From positions 1-64,000 of the forward strand of contig RFNZ01000001.1 of NCBI GenBank assembly GCA_009926935.1: a stretch of DNA of 64,000 nucleotides. Reading direction: 5' to 3'. Below are positions 7,556 through 14,052 of the stretch, piece by piece (position 1 is the first letter of the stretch; each line of letters begins with the position of its first letter). The notes beneath the pieces were generated by a model. It made no database searches and was not told the DNA's origin. It saw nothing but the letters and a program-made list of their open reading frames with translations. Source of the stretch: Pseudomonadota bacterium (GTDB taxonomy: Bacteria; Pseudomonadota; Alphaproteobacteria; Micavibrionales; UBA1664). Both the position numbers and the translations under genes were made by a program.

Positions 7556-9226
7556 ATGACGGCTATGGACTCTGCGCACCCCTTCCCCAAGCTTGGCTTT
7601 GGCCTCGGTTTGCGCGGGGTCCATGTGCCGCACATTCTTGAACACAAACCTGCCGTCGACTGGTTTGAGGTTATATCAGAAAACTATCTGGATAACGAAG
7701 GCCGCGGCAAAGACCTTCTTGAAAAAGTAAAAGCCGACTACCCGATTGTGATGCACGGCGTTTCGATGTCGATCGGAACGACAGACCCCATCAATTCGGA
7801 TTACCTTAAAAAACTGCGCGCGCTTGCTGAATGGGTCAAACCCGCATGGATTTCGGACCATCTTTGCTGGACGGGCGTTGCACACAAAAACACGCACGAC
7901 CTCCTGCCGGTTCCATATACCGAAGAAGCGCTCGCCCATATTATTGACCGCATCAAGGCAGTGCAGGACTTTTTGGGCCGTCGCATCGTGCTTGAAAACC
8001 CTTCGACCTATCTCGAATTCAAAACATCGACCATCCCTGAAGAGGATTTTATCGCCCGCATGGCTGAAGGCTCGGGCTGCGGGCTGCTGCTCGATGTAAA
8101 TAACGTGTATGTCAGCTGCTATAACCACCGTAAATCGGCGCAGCGTTATATCGATGCGTTGCCGCTCTCGCATGTGGCGCAGATCCACCTTGCCGGCCAT
8201 ACCAACAAGGAAACACACATCGTCGATACGCATGACGGCCCCGTGATTGACGATGTATGGCAGCTGTATCGCTATGCCATTTCCAAAGCCGGGTTTATTT
8301 CGACCATGGTTGAGTGGGATGACAACATCCCGCCCTTTGATGTCGTGAATGCCGAACTTTTAAAAGCGCGTGCCGCGGCAGCCGCTGCACATGAGTATGC
8401 CAATTTGCCCGATTTTTCCGTAGCGGCACCTGCCTATGTCTCCAACATTGCGGTGTCTTTGCCTGCGGCGCAAAACCGTATGCTGGATGCCATCTTAAAA
8501 GGCAATGATACCGACCCCGCGCAGTGGATCCGCGAGAAAGACAGTTTCAATCCGCAGGACCAGCTGAATGTTTATATTCACGGCTATCGCCTGCGCCTGA
8601 TTGAGGTAACCTCGCAGGACTATCCGGTTCTGCGGCGTTATCTTGGAAAGGCCAAAATGGATACGCTCCTGCGTGATTTCGTGAATGCCGTTCCATCCTC
8701 TTTTTACGATGCGGGCAAGTATCCGGCGTCCCTGCCTGCGTTCATGCCCAAGGATGATGTTTTTGCCCATGAACTCGCTCAGCTTGAGTGCGTGATCGCG
8801 CAAATGAATTTCATGCCCGAGACAAAGGCGCTGTCGGCTGAGGATCTTGCTCACATCGAGCCCGATGCCTTGATGGCCATGCGCCTGCCCGTGCGATCCG
8901 CGTTTCATGTTTTTTCCTTCAGGCATGACATCAACGCCTATTACAATGCTGTAAACGACAGCGATGACGCGCCACTGCCCGTGCAGCAGCCTACGTATCT
9001 TGCCGTGTATCGCCATGAGGGCGATGTCTGGCGGCTTGCCCTTGATGCCGATGAGTATGCTTTGCTTTCAACCATTGCCGCAGGAACGCCTGTCGGTGAT
9101 GCGATTGATGCGACAGGCATTGATGAGGCAACCATGAGTGAAAAATTACCCATTTGGTTTTCCCGCTGGATGCGGAACGGCATCCTTGCGCGTGATGATA
9201 CCGCCTCTGAAAGGATTGCCGCATGA
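7556..9226 (+). CDS. MNIO enzyme (DUF692) fused to its DUF2063 partner protein
   Basis: Residues about 10-280 are a DUF692/multinuclear non-heme iron oxidase (BufB/HvfB/MbnB family). Candidate metal ligands are seen in HGVSMSIG (H67), SDHLCW (D101/H102), LENPSTY (E147/N148), LLDVNNVYV (D180), IHLAGH (H211/H215), DTHDGPV (H226) and VEWDD (E253). Residues about 310-545 are a DUF2063 (BufC/HvfC) partner with NVYIHGYRLRLIEV, DYPVLRRYLG and the C-terminal winged region. These two proteins are normally encoded separately and form a complex that converts precursor cysteines into metal-binding heterocycles. Here they are one 556-residue chain with an Ala-rich linker (about 281-300). The ribosome-binding site is poor, suggesting coupling to the precursor gene. 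The stop overlaps the DoxX gene (ATGA). Confidence 0.88.
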   Translation: MTAMDSAHPFPKLGFGLGLRGVHVPHILEHKPAVDWFEVISENYLDNEGRGKDLLEKVKADYPIVMHGVSMSIGTTDPINSDYLKKLRALAEWVKPAWISDHLCWTGVAHKNTHDLLPVPYTEEALAHIIDRIKAVQDFLGRRIVLENPSTYLEFKTSTIPEEDFIARMAEGSGCGLLLDVNNVYVSCYNHRKSAQRYIDALPLSHVAQIHLAGHTNKETHIVDTHDGPVIDDVWQLYRYAISKAGFISTMVEWDDNIPPFDVVNAELLKARAAAAAAHEYANLPDFSVAAPAYVSNIAVSLPAAQNRMLDAILKGNDTDPAQWIREKDSFNPQDQLNVYIHGYRLRLIEVTSQDYPVLRRYLGKAKMDTLLRDFVNAVPSSFYDAGKYPASLPAFMPKDDVFAHELAQLECVIAQMNFMPETKALSAEDLAHIEPDALMAMRLPVRSAFHVFSFRHDINAYYNAVNDSDDAPLPVQQPTYLAVYRHEGDVWRLALDADEYALLSTIAAGTPVGDAIDATGIDEATMSEKLPIWFSRWMRNGILARDDTASERIAA

Positions 9227-9648
9227 TCGCCCTTGCCCGCCGCACCGTAGCCGCACTGCCTGTGCTTGAAAAAGCAGGGTCCGTCGTCGTGCTTTTAATG
9301 CGTCTCTGGATTGCCAATGTCTTTTGGAAATCGGGCCTGACCAAAATTGCAAACTGGGATACGACCGTCGCTCTCTTTGCCGATGAATACAAAGTGCCGT
9401 TGCTGCCGCCTGAAATTGCCGCCTATATGGGCACCGCGATGGAGCTTACGGCGCCTATACTCCTTGTTCTGGGGCTTGGTGCGCGGTTTGGCGCGCTTGG
9501 TCTTCTTTTCATGACCGCCGTTATTGAGTTCACTTATATGTCTTTCCCCATTCATCAGGTCTGGGCGCTTATTTTACTGCTGGTGATTTTTCAGGGCCCT
9601 GGGAAGCTGTCGGTTGATCATTTCATACGCAAGAAGCTGGAAAATTAA
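9223..9648 (+). CDS. DoxX family membrane protein
   Basis: A 141-residue inner-membrane protein with four predicted hydrophobic segments and the DoxX features LMRLWIANVFWKSGLTKI near the N-terminus and AAYMGTAMELTAPILLVLGLGARFGALGLL. DoxX proteins are frequent last genes of bufferin/HvfABCD operons, where they may connect peptide modification to the respiratory chain. That role is inferred, not established here. It is translationally coupled to the MNIO fusion gene (ATGA overlap at 9223-9226). Confidence 0.85.
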   Translation: MIALARRTVAALPVLEKAGSVVVLLMRLWIANVFWKSGLTKIANWDTTVALFADEYKVPLLPPEIAAYMGTAMELTAPILLVLGLGARFGALGLLFMTAVIEFTYMSFPIHQVWALILLLVIFQGPGKLSVDHFIRKKLEN

Positions 9649-9709
9649 TATTTTCCGTAAAAATTGCATTTTTGTTAAAAAAAGTCTATGAATGACGTTT
9701 GATATGGTA

Positions 9710-9726
9710 GGAATCGATAAGATTCC
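9710..9726 (+). promoter_or_regulatory. Inverted repeat in the leader of the acidic secreted protein
   Basis: GGAATC - GATAA - GATTCC is a perfect 6-bp inverted repeat with a five-base spacer, ending 10 bases before the GGAGA ribosome-binding site. It could be an operator or an RNA hairpin that affects translation. No factor can be named. Confidence 0.35.
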
Positions 9727-9745
9727 GAATTTCATGGAGATTTAT

Positions 9746-10462
9746 ATGATCCGCAAAATGCTTCTGGTTGCCGCATCCGTGCTGGCTTTGTCTGTTCCCG
9801 CGATGGCCGAGGACGCCGCGAATGGTGCCGAGCGCGCCGAGACCGCGTTCTCCCGCACGATTGGCGTTATCAAAGACTGGTTTGGCCCAGCAAAGCCTGA
9901 TGCCGAAGTGACGGAGACAGATACAGCCGCCGCTGACGACGATATTCAGGTGCCGCCACAGCCCGGCGTTCAGAGTATCGAACCCGCTGCCGGTTTTGAT
10001 GACGATATGCTGCAAGTGCCGCCTCAATATACGGGCCCTCAGTCCAATGCCGCGCCTGTGTTCAACAACAGCACACCTGCCCGTGCCACGGCCTTTGACA
10101 GCAATAGCTCGGTCGCTGCGTTCAACGACCCACAGGAACCATCGGCTGCCGATATTGCCAACATTGCACCAGCTGCCGGCGAGGATGCCGCAGTTGATAT
10201 GAGCAAGGTTGATTGCAAGGCGGTTCTTAAGGCTGCCGAGTCCGAGGAAGAAGGCGCAGATGTGCCTGATACCGCCATCGTCGAGGCTTGCGAAACACCG
10301 CTTGATGGTGAAGGCGAGCCTGTGCGCGATGCAGCCCAGCCCGGTTTTGAAGATGCCCCCGGCACACCTTCCATGCCTCAGCCATTGCCTGAAACCCAGC
10401 CTGCCGCAGGCGAGCCACCGATTGGCGGCGCCGTGATGCCGGGTGAAGCCCCTAAAAAATAA
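9746..10462 (+). CDS. Acidic, proline-rich secreted protein of unknown function
   Basis: A 238-residue protein with a clear signal peptide (MIRKMLLVAASVLALSVPAMA, 1-21), then a low-complexity chain rich in Asp/Glu, Ala and Pro. Two similar units, DDDIQVPPQPG and DDDMLQVPPQYTG, lie about 25 residues apart. Only two cysteines are present (DCKAVL and EACETPL). I chose the ATG at 9746 because GGAGA lies five bases upstream; an earlier start would disrupt the signal peptide. It lies 97 bases after doxX in the same direction and ends at a strong terminator, so it could be part of the same transcript. Acidic residues might bind metal, but that is only a suggestion. Confidence 0.65.
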   Translation: MIRKMLLVAASVLALSVPAMAEDAANGAERAETAFSRTIGVIKDWFGPAKPDAEVTETDTAAADDDIQVPPQPGVQSIEPAAGFDDDMLQVPPQYTGPQSNAAPVFNNSTPARATAFDSNSSVAAFNDPQEPSAADIANIAPAAGEDAAVDMSKVDCKAVLKAAESEEEGADVPDTAIVEACETPLDGEGEPVRDAAQPGFEDAPGTPSMPQPLPETQPAAGEPPIGGAVMPGEAPKK

Positions 10463-10472
10463 CCTTCCAAGG

Positions 10473-10495
10473 CCCCCGCAAATAGCGGGGGTTTT
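10473..10495 (+). terminator. Intrinsic terminator after the acidic secreted protein
   Basis: A seven-base-pair stem CCCCCGC / GCGGGGG with an AAATA loop followed by TTTT. It closes the MNIO region before coaC. Confidence 0.85.
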
Positions 10496-10527
10496 GCTAT
10501 CGGCCTGTTTTTGTCTAATATCCCTCC

Positions 10528-11070
10528 ATGCTTACAAACAAACGCGTATTGCTCATCATCAGCGGCGGCATTGCCGCTTACAAAGCGCTTGAACTCATCC
10601 GCCTCATTAAAAAGGCTAGTGGTTCTGTGCGCTGCATTCTTACAAAAGGTGGCGCGCAATTTATTACGCCGCTTTCCGTCTCGGCGCTCGCAGGCGAAAA
10701 AGTTTTCGATGATTTATGGTCACTGACCGATGAGGCCGAGATGGGCCATATTAAGCTAGCCCGTGATTGTGACTGCGTGGTGGTCGCCCCCGCATCCGCC
10801 GACATCATTGCCAAAATCGCGGGCGGGCATGCGAGTGATTTGGCTTCCACCGTTTTACTTGCAACTGACAGGCCCGTGATTGTGGCCCCCGCCATGAACC
10901 CGTTCATGTGGACCAACAAGGCGACGGCCGCCAATATTGAAACGCTGAAGTCGCGCGGCATAAAGGTTGTCGGCCCTTCTGCGGGCGAGATGGCCTGCGG
11001 CGAGGAAGGTTTGGGCCGCTTGGCCGAACTCACGGACATCATGGAGGCGATTGGTGCCGCTGCCCGTTAG
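10528..11070 (+). CDS. coaC: Phosphopantothenoylcysteine decarboxylase (stand-alone CoaC)
   Basis: An FMN-dependent decarboxylase that forms 4'-phosphopantetheine in coenzyme A synthesis. The 180 residues show ISGGIAAYKALELIR, the active-site His in MGHIKLARDCD, APAMNPFMW and the substrate-flap motif GEMACGEEGLGR. In most bacteria this is the N-terminal half of a bifunctional CoaBC of about 400 residues. Here the frame ends in a TAG right after the CoaC domain, and the CoaB domain follows in another frame with its own start signals. Confidence 0.9.
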   Translation: MLTNKRVLLIISGGIAAYKALELIRLIKKASGSVRCILTKGGAQFITPLSVSALAGEKVFDDLWSLTDEAEMGHIKLARDCDCVVVAPASADIIAKIAGGHASDLASTVLLATDRPVIVAPAMNPFMWTNKATAANIETLKSRGIKVVGPSAGEMACGEEGLGRLAELTDIMEAIGAAAR

Positions 11071-11728
11071 CCTCAAGGGCCTGCACGTTATTGTGACATC
11101 GGGCCCTACCTACGAGCCCATCGACCCCGTGCGGTTTATCGGCAACCGCTCAAGCGGCAAGCAGGGCCATGCGGTTGCGGCCGCATTTGCCGATATGGGC
11201 GCGAAGGTCACGCTGATAACGGGGCCTGTTAAAATCCCTGATCCCTTGGGTGTGACCACCATCCATGTCGAAACGGCAGGCCAAATGCTAGCGGCGGCTG
11301 TAGCTGCCCTACCCGCTGATGTGGCCGTTTGCGCGGCGGCTGTTGCCGACTGGCGCGCGCGGGAGGTTGCACCCCACAAACTTAAAAAGCGTGCGGGAGA
11401 GGATACGCTCACCCTCACTCTCACCCGCAACCCTGATATTTTGGCAACGCTCGGGCATGACAGGTTGCGCCCGCGCGTTGTTGTCGGATTTGCTGCCGAA
11501 ACGCAGAACATCATCGCCAATGCCCGCGCGAAGCTCGCTGCCAAGGGTGCCGATTTGATATTGGCCAATGATGTTGGTGGCGGCGCCGTATTCGGGTCCG
11601 ATGCCACGCGGCTTATTGCCGTGACAACCACATCGCATGACGACTGGGGCGATTTGAACAAACAGCAATCAGCGCAAAAAATTGTGGGTGCTGTTACGCG
11701 CCTCATTCAAGAAAAGGAAAAACCATGA
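11054..11728 (+). CDS. coaB: Phosphopantothenate--cysteine ligase (stand-alone CoaB)
   Basis: Couples phosphopantothenate and cysteine in coenzyme A synthesis. Signatures are [20 protein letters not shown] with [28 protein letters not shown] and LANDV. I chose the GTG at 11054 because a perfect GGAGG (11043-11047) lies six bases upstream. This gives 224 residues and a 17-base overlap with coaC, so the two are translationally coupled. The arrangement could be an original split or a frameshift that became functional. It overlaps dut by four bases (ATGA). Confidence 0.88.
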   Translation: MPLPVSLKGLHVIVTSGPTYEPIDPVRFIGNRSSGKQGHAVAAAFADMGAKVTLITGPVKIPDPLGVTTIHVETAGQMLAAAVAALPADVAVCAAAVADWRAREVAPHKLKKRAGEDTLTLTLTRNPDILATLGHDRLRPRVVVGFAAETQNIIANARAKLAAKGADLILANDVGGGAVFGSDATRLIAVTTTSHDDWGDLNKQQSAQKIVGAVTRLIQEKEKP

Positions 11729-12186
11729 CGAACCAAACCCAGATTGCCATCACGAAATTGCCGCACGCCGCAGATTTGCCGTTACCTGCCTACGCCACCA
11801 CCCAAAGCGCGGGGATGGACCTCACGGCCGCAATTGATGCCCCCATGGTGCTCGCGCCCATGCAGCGTGCATTGGTGCCAACGGGTATTTGTATAGCACT
11901 ACCAGCAGGCTATGAGGCGCAGGTGCGCCCGCGTTCTGGCCTTGCCGCCAAAAACGGTATCACCGTGCTTAACACCCCCGGCACCATCGATGCCGATTAC
12001 AGGGGCGAGATAAAAGTGATTTTGATTAACCTCGGTGATGCGCCCTTTACCATCGAGCGCGGCATGCGCGTCGCGCAAATGGTCGTGGCCCCTTACGCGA
12101 GCGTGCAGTGGCAGGAGGTTGAATCTCTCGATGAAACACAGCGCGGCGCAGGCGGTTTTGGGTCTACGGGCACCAAGGCGGCTTAG
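11725..12186 (+). CDS. dut: Deoxyuridine 5'-triphosphate nucleotidohydrolase (dUTPase)
   Basis: Hydrolyses dUTP to dUMP and keeps uracil out of DNA. The 153-residue trimeric-type enzyme has motifs SAGMDLTA (1), [11 protein letters not shown] (3), [11 protein letters not shown] with the catalytic region, [10 protein letters not shown] (4) and [10 protein letters not shown] (5). It overlaps coaB by four bases. The usual coaBC-dut neighbourhood supports the call. Downstream an AT-rich cassette separates it from what may have been its original terminator at 13888. Confidence 0.96.
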   Translation: MTNQTQIAITKLPHAADLPLPAYATTQSAGMDLTAAIDAPMVLAPMQRALVPTGICIALPAGYEAQVRPRSGLAAKNGITVLNTPGTIDADYRGEIKVILINLGDAPFTIERGMRVAQMVVAPYASVQWQEVESLDETQRGAGGFGSTGTKAA

Positions 12187-12199
12187 AAAGGAGATTTAC

Positions 12200-13294
12200 A
12201 TGCGTATTGATACAATAAAAAGAATAGAAGAAAAAACATTTGAGGAGCCCGATACAAACGACACCCCTCCGGCCGACATTATAGCTTATAATGAATTGAG
12301 ATCATGTGCTGATTTATACAGAATGAAACTGCAGGGTGATTTAGATTTAAATCCCGAATTTCAAAGATCATTGGTATGGCCCGGCACAGACCAAACTCGT
12401 TTTATAGATTCCTTAATTAAACAACTTCCAATTCCAAGTATGTGTTTTGGTTTAGACTATAAAACTCAAAAGTGGATTGTTATCGATGGCTTACAAAGAA
12501 TATCGACAATTGTCCGCTTTCTAGATGGCGGCGATTGGGTGTTAGCTGAACTGTCGGATGTTACGCCTGCAATCCAAGGAAAATCAGTAGCGGCGCTTAA
12601 GCAGAAACACTCTGATCTGCATGCTTTTTACAAGCGAGTTGAAAATTTAAGTATTCCGATAACGGTATTACGCTGTGATTTTAGTAAAGAATCACACATG
12701 GAATACCTATTTACAATATTCCATCGTTTAAACTCTGGCGGCAAAAAACTAAACAACCAAGAAATAAGAAACTGTATTTTTCAAGGTACATTTAACGACC
12801 TTCTTAAAGAACTCGATCTATTTCTGCCTTGGCGCAAATTAAACAATATGAAAAAAGGTGACAGTGAACGCTTTAAAAAACAAGAATTGATACTCAGATT
12901 TTTTGCCTTTTATGACGGGTACGAAAAATACACTGGCGGCCTATCAAAATTTCTTAATTCATACATGAACAATCATAGAAAAGCCCAAGAAAAATTTTTA
13001 ACCAGCAAGCGAACAATCTTCAAAGAAACTGTTTGCATCTTAGTAGAGAAGATATTCAAAAACAGCAACTCCACTCAAAGAATTTCTATCACCTTGATTG
13101 AAGCTTTATTGGTAGGAATCTCAAGAAATTTAGATGCATGCAAAAACAAATCTTCTGAAGAACTTATCGCATGCTTTGAAAATTTAAAAAAATCCACCTC
13201 ATTCTCTGAAGAATTTATTAGAGAAGGTTTATCCAGTAAGCAAAAAGTTACATCTCGCTTATCTGAAGCAGAAAAAATTTTTAAAAGTAAATGA
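12200..13294 (+). CDS. DUF262 domain protein (GmrS-like), probable defence or toxin-antitoxin component
   Basis: A 364-residue protein. The N-terminal part (about 25-190) matches the DUF262/ParB-like nuclease fold: LNPEFQRSLVWPG, FIDSLIKQLPIPSM and the family box IDGLQRISTI, where the usual DGQQR has Leu instead of the first Gln. It then has FHRLNSGGKKLNNQEIRN. DUF262 is the nucleotide-sensing/cleaving half of GmrSD-type restriction systems. The C-terminal half is Lys/Asn-rich and unrecognised. The start at 12200 has a strong AAAGGAGA. The base composition is far more AT-rich than neighbouring genes, a sign of transfer. It overlaps the next gene by four bases (ATGA). Confidence 0.78.
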   Translation: MRIDTIKRIEEKTFEEPDTNDTPPADIIAYNELRSCADLYRMKLQGDLDLNPEFQRSLVWPGTDQTRFIDSLIKQLPIPSMCFGLDYKTQKWIVIDGLQRISTIVRFLDGGDWVLAELSDVTPAIQGKSVAALKQKHSDLHAFYKRVENLSIPITVLRCDFSKESHMEYLFTIFHRLNSGGKKLNNQEIRNCIFQGTFNDLLKELDLFLPWRKLNNMKKGDSERFKKQELILRFFAFYDGYEKYTGGLSKFLNSYMNNHRKAQEKFLTSKRTIFKETVCILVEKIFKNSNSTQRISITLIEALLVGISRNLDACKNKSSEELIACFENLKKSTSFSEEFIREGLSSKQKVTSRLSEAEKIFKSK

Positions 13295-13794
13295 TAGAAA
13301 AAACAGAAATTCTAAAAAGTCTTAAATGGCTTGAGACTAGGTATAAAAAATCCAAGTCTCCAAGAGCTTCTTTGTTATACTCTAAGCTCGCAATAATAGA
13401 GATTTGTGGCTGGCTTGAAGTAACAATGGATGATGTCGTCAAGAGGTGCGCAAAAAGATGTTTAAAAGAAAAAAATCATCTTAAATACATTCAAGAAACC
13501 ATAATTCAAAAGACGCATGGCTTTAGCTATAATGATCACTTCAGAAAAATGTTGATCTCAATAATTGGTCTTACCAATTTTGAAAAAATGGAAAAAAATA
13601 GTGACCCAAAAAAATTGTCTGATTTTTGTGCTTCGTTGTCTTATTTAGTTCCAAACAGAAATAGCGAAGCTCACACATATTTAAAGGGAACCACAAAAAA
13701 AATTGATGCCCCTTCGCAAACAATAGGGCATTTCATAAAACTGCATGTTGGTATACATGAAATAGAGAAATGGCTGAAAGCAAATGGCTTTTAA
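13291..13794 (+). CDS. HEPN-like putative RNase paired with the DUF262 protein
   Basis: A 167-residue, Lys-rich, mostly helical protein. Near the C-terminus it carries PNRNSEAHTYLKGT, which fits the HEPN active-site pattern R-x4-6-H (Arg-Asn-Ser-Glu-Ala-His). MAE_28990/MAE_18760-type HEPN nucleases are commonly encoded beside DUF262 genes, which fits this pair. Translation is coupled to the DUF262 gene (ATGA at 13291-13294), and both share the AT-rich composition. I infer an abortive-infection or toxin-like role; the family assignment rests on one motif plus context. Confidence 0.6.
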   Translation: MIEKTEILKSLKWLETRYKKSKSPRASLLYSKLAIIEICGWLEVTMDDVVKRCAKRCLKEKNHLKYIQETIIQKTHGFSYNDHFRKMLISIIGLTNFEKMEKNSDPKKLSDFCASLSYLVPNRNSEAHTYLKGTTKKIDAPSQTIGHFIKLHVGIHEIEKWLKANGF

Positions 13795-13817
13795 AATAAT
13801 TAGCATAAACAATAGAG

Positions 13818-13846
13818 TTGTTGTTCTTGGCATTTATTCCTATACT
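13818..13846 (+). promoter_or_regulatory. Possible sigma70 promoter between the HEPN gene and mutS
   Basis: TTGTTG (13818-13823), 17 bases, TATACT (13841-13846). It would start transcription around 13853, only some 35 bases before the intrinsic terminator at 13888, so it may drive a very short RNA or an attenuated mutS transcript. The remaining stretch up to mutS (13911-14052) holds no other element I recognise. Confidence 0.3.
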
Positions 13847-13887
13847 CCCTTATGCCCTTGCCGCACACAAAACACCCGCAAAACGCA

Positions 13888-13910
13888 CCCCGCCAATTGG
13901 CGGGGTTTTT
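13888..13910 (+). terminator. Intrinsic terminator upstream of mutS
   Basis: A stem CCCCGCC / GGCGGGG with an AATT loop and TTTTT. Its GC-rich composition resembles the core genome rather than the AT-rich cassette before it, so it may be the former dut terminator displaced by insertion of the DUF262-HEPN pair. Confidence 0.85.
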
Positions 13911-14052
13911 GTTTCCGATGTACGGTCAAATAAAAAAATGCAAACGAACTGATAGGCCCCTAAAAAGCATATCTATAACAACGGGTTGCAAGGGTGTGGA
14001 TGGGGCGCATTCGGGGCATGACTTGCCCCCCGTATTTTCCTATAACTGGGGT

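Noticed and set aside
7256-7645. 129-codon antisense frame over the ten-cysteine precursor
   Set aside because: Its Ala/Ile/Gly pattern is only the reverse complement of the repeated cysteine codons.
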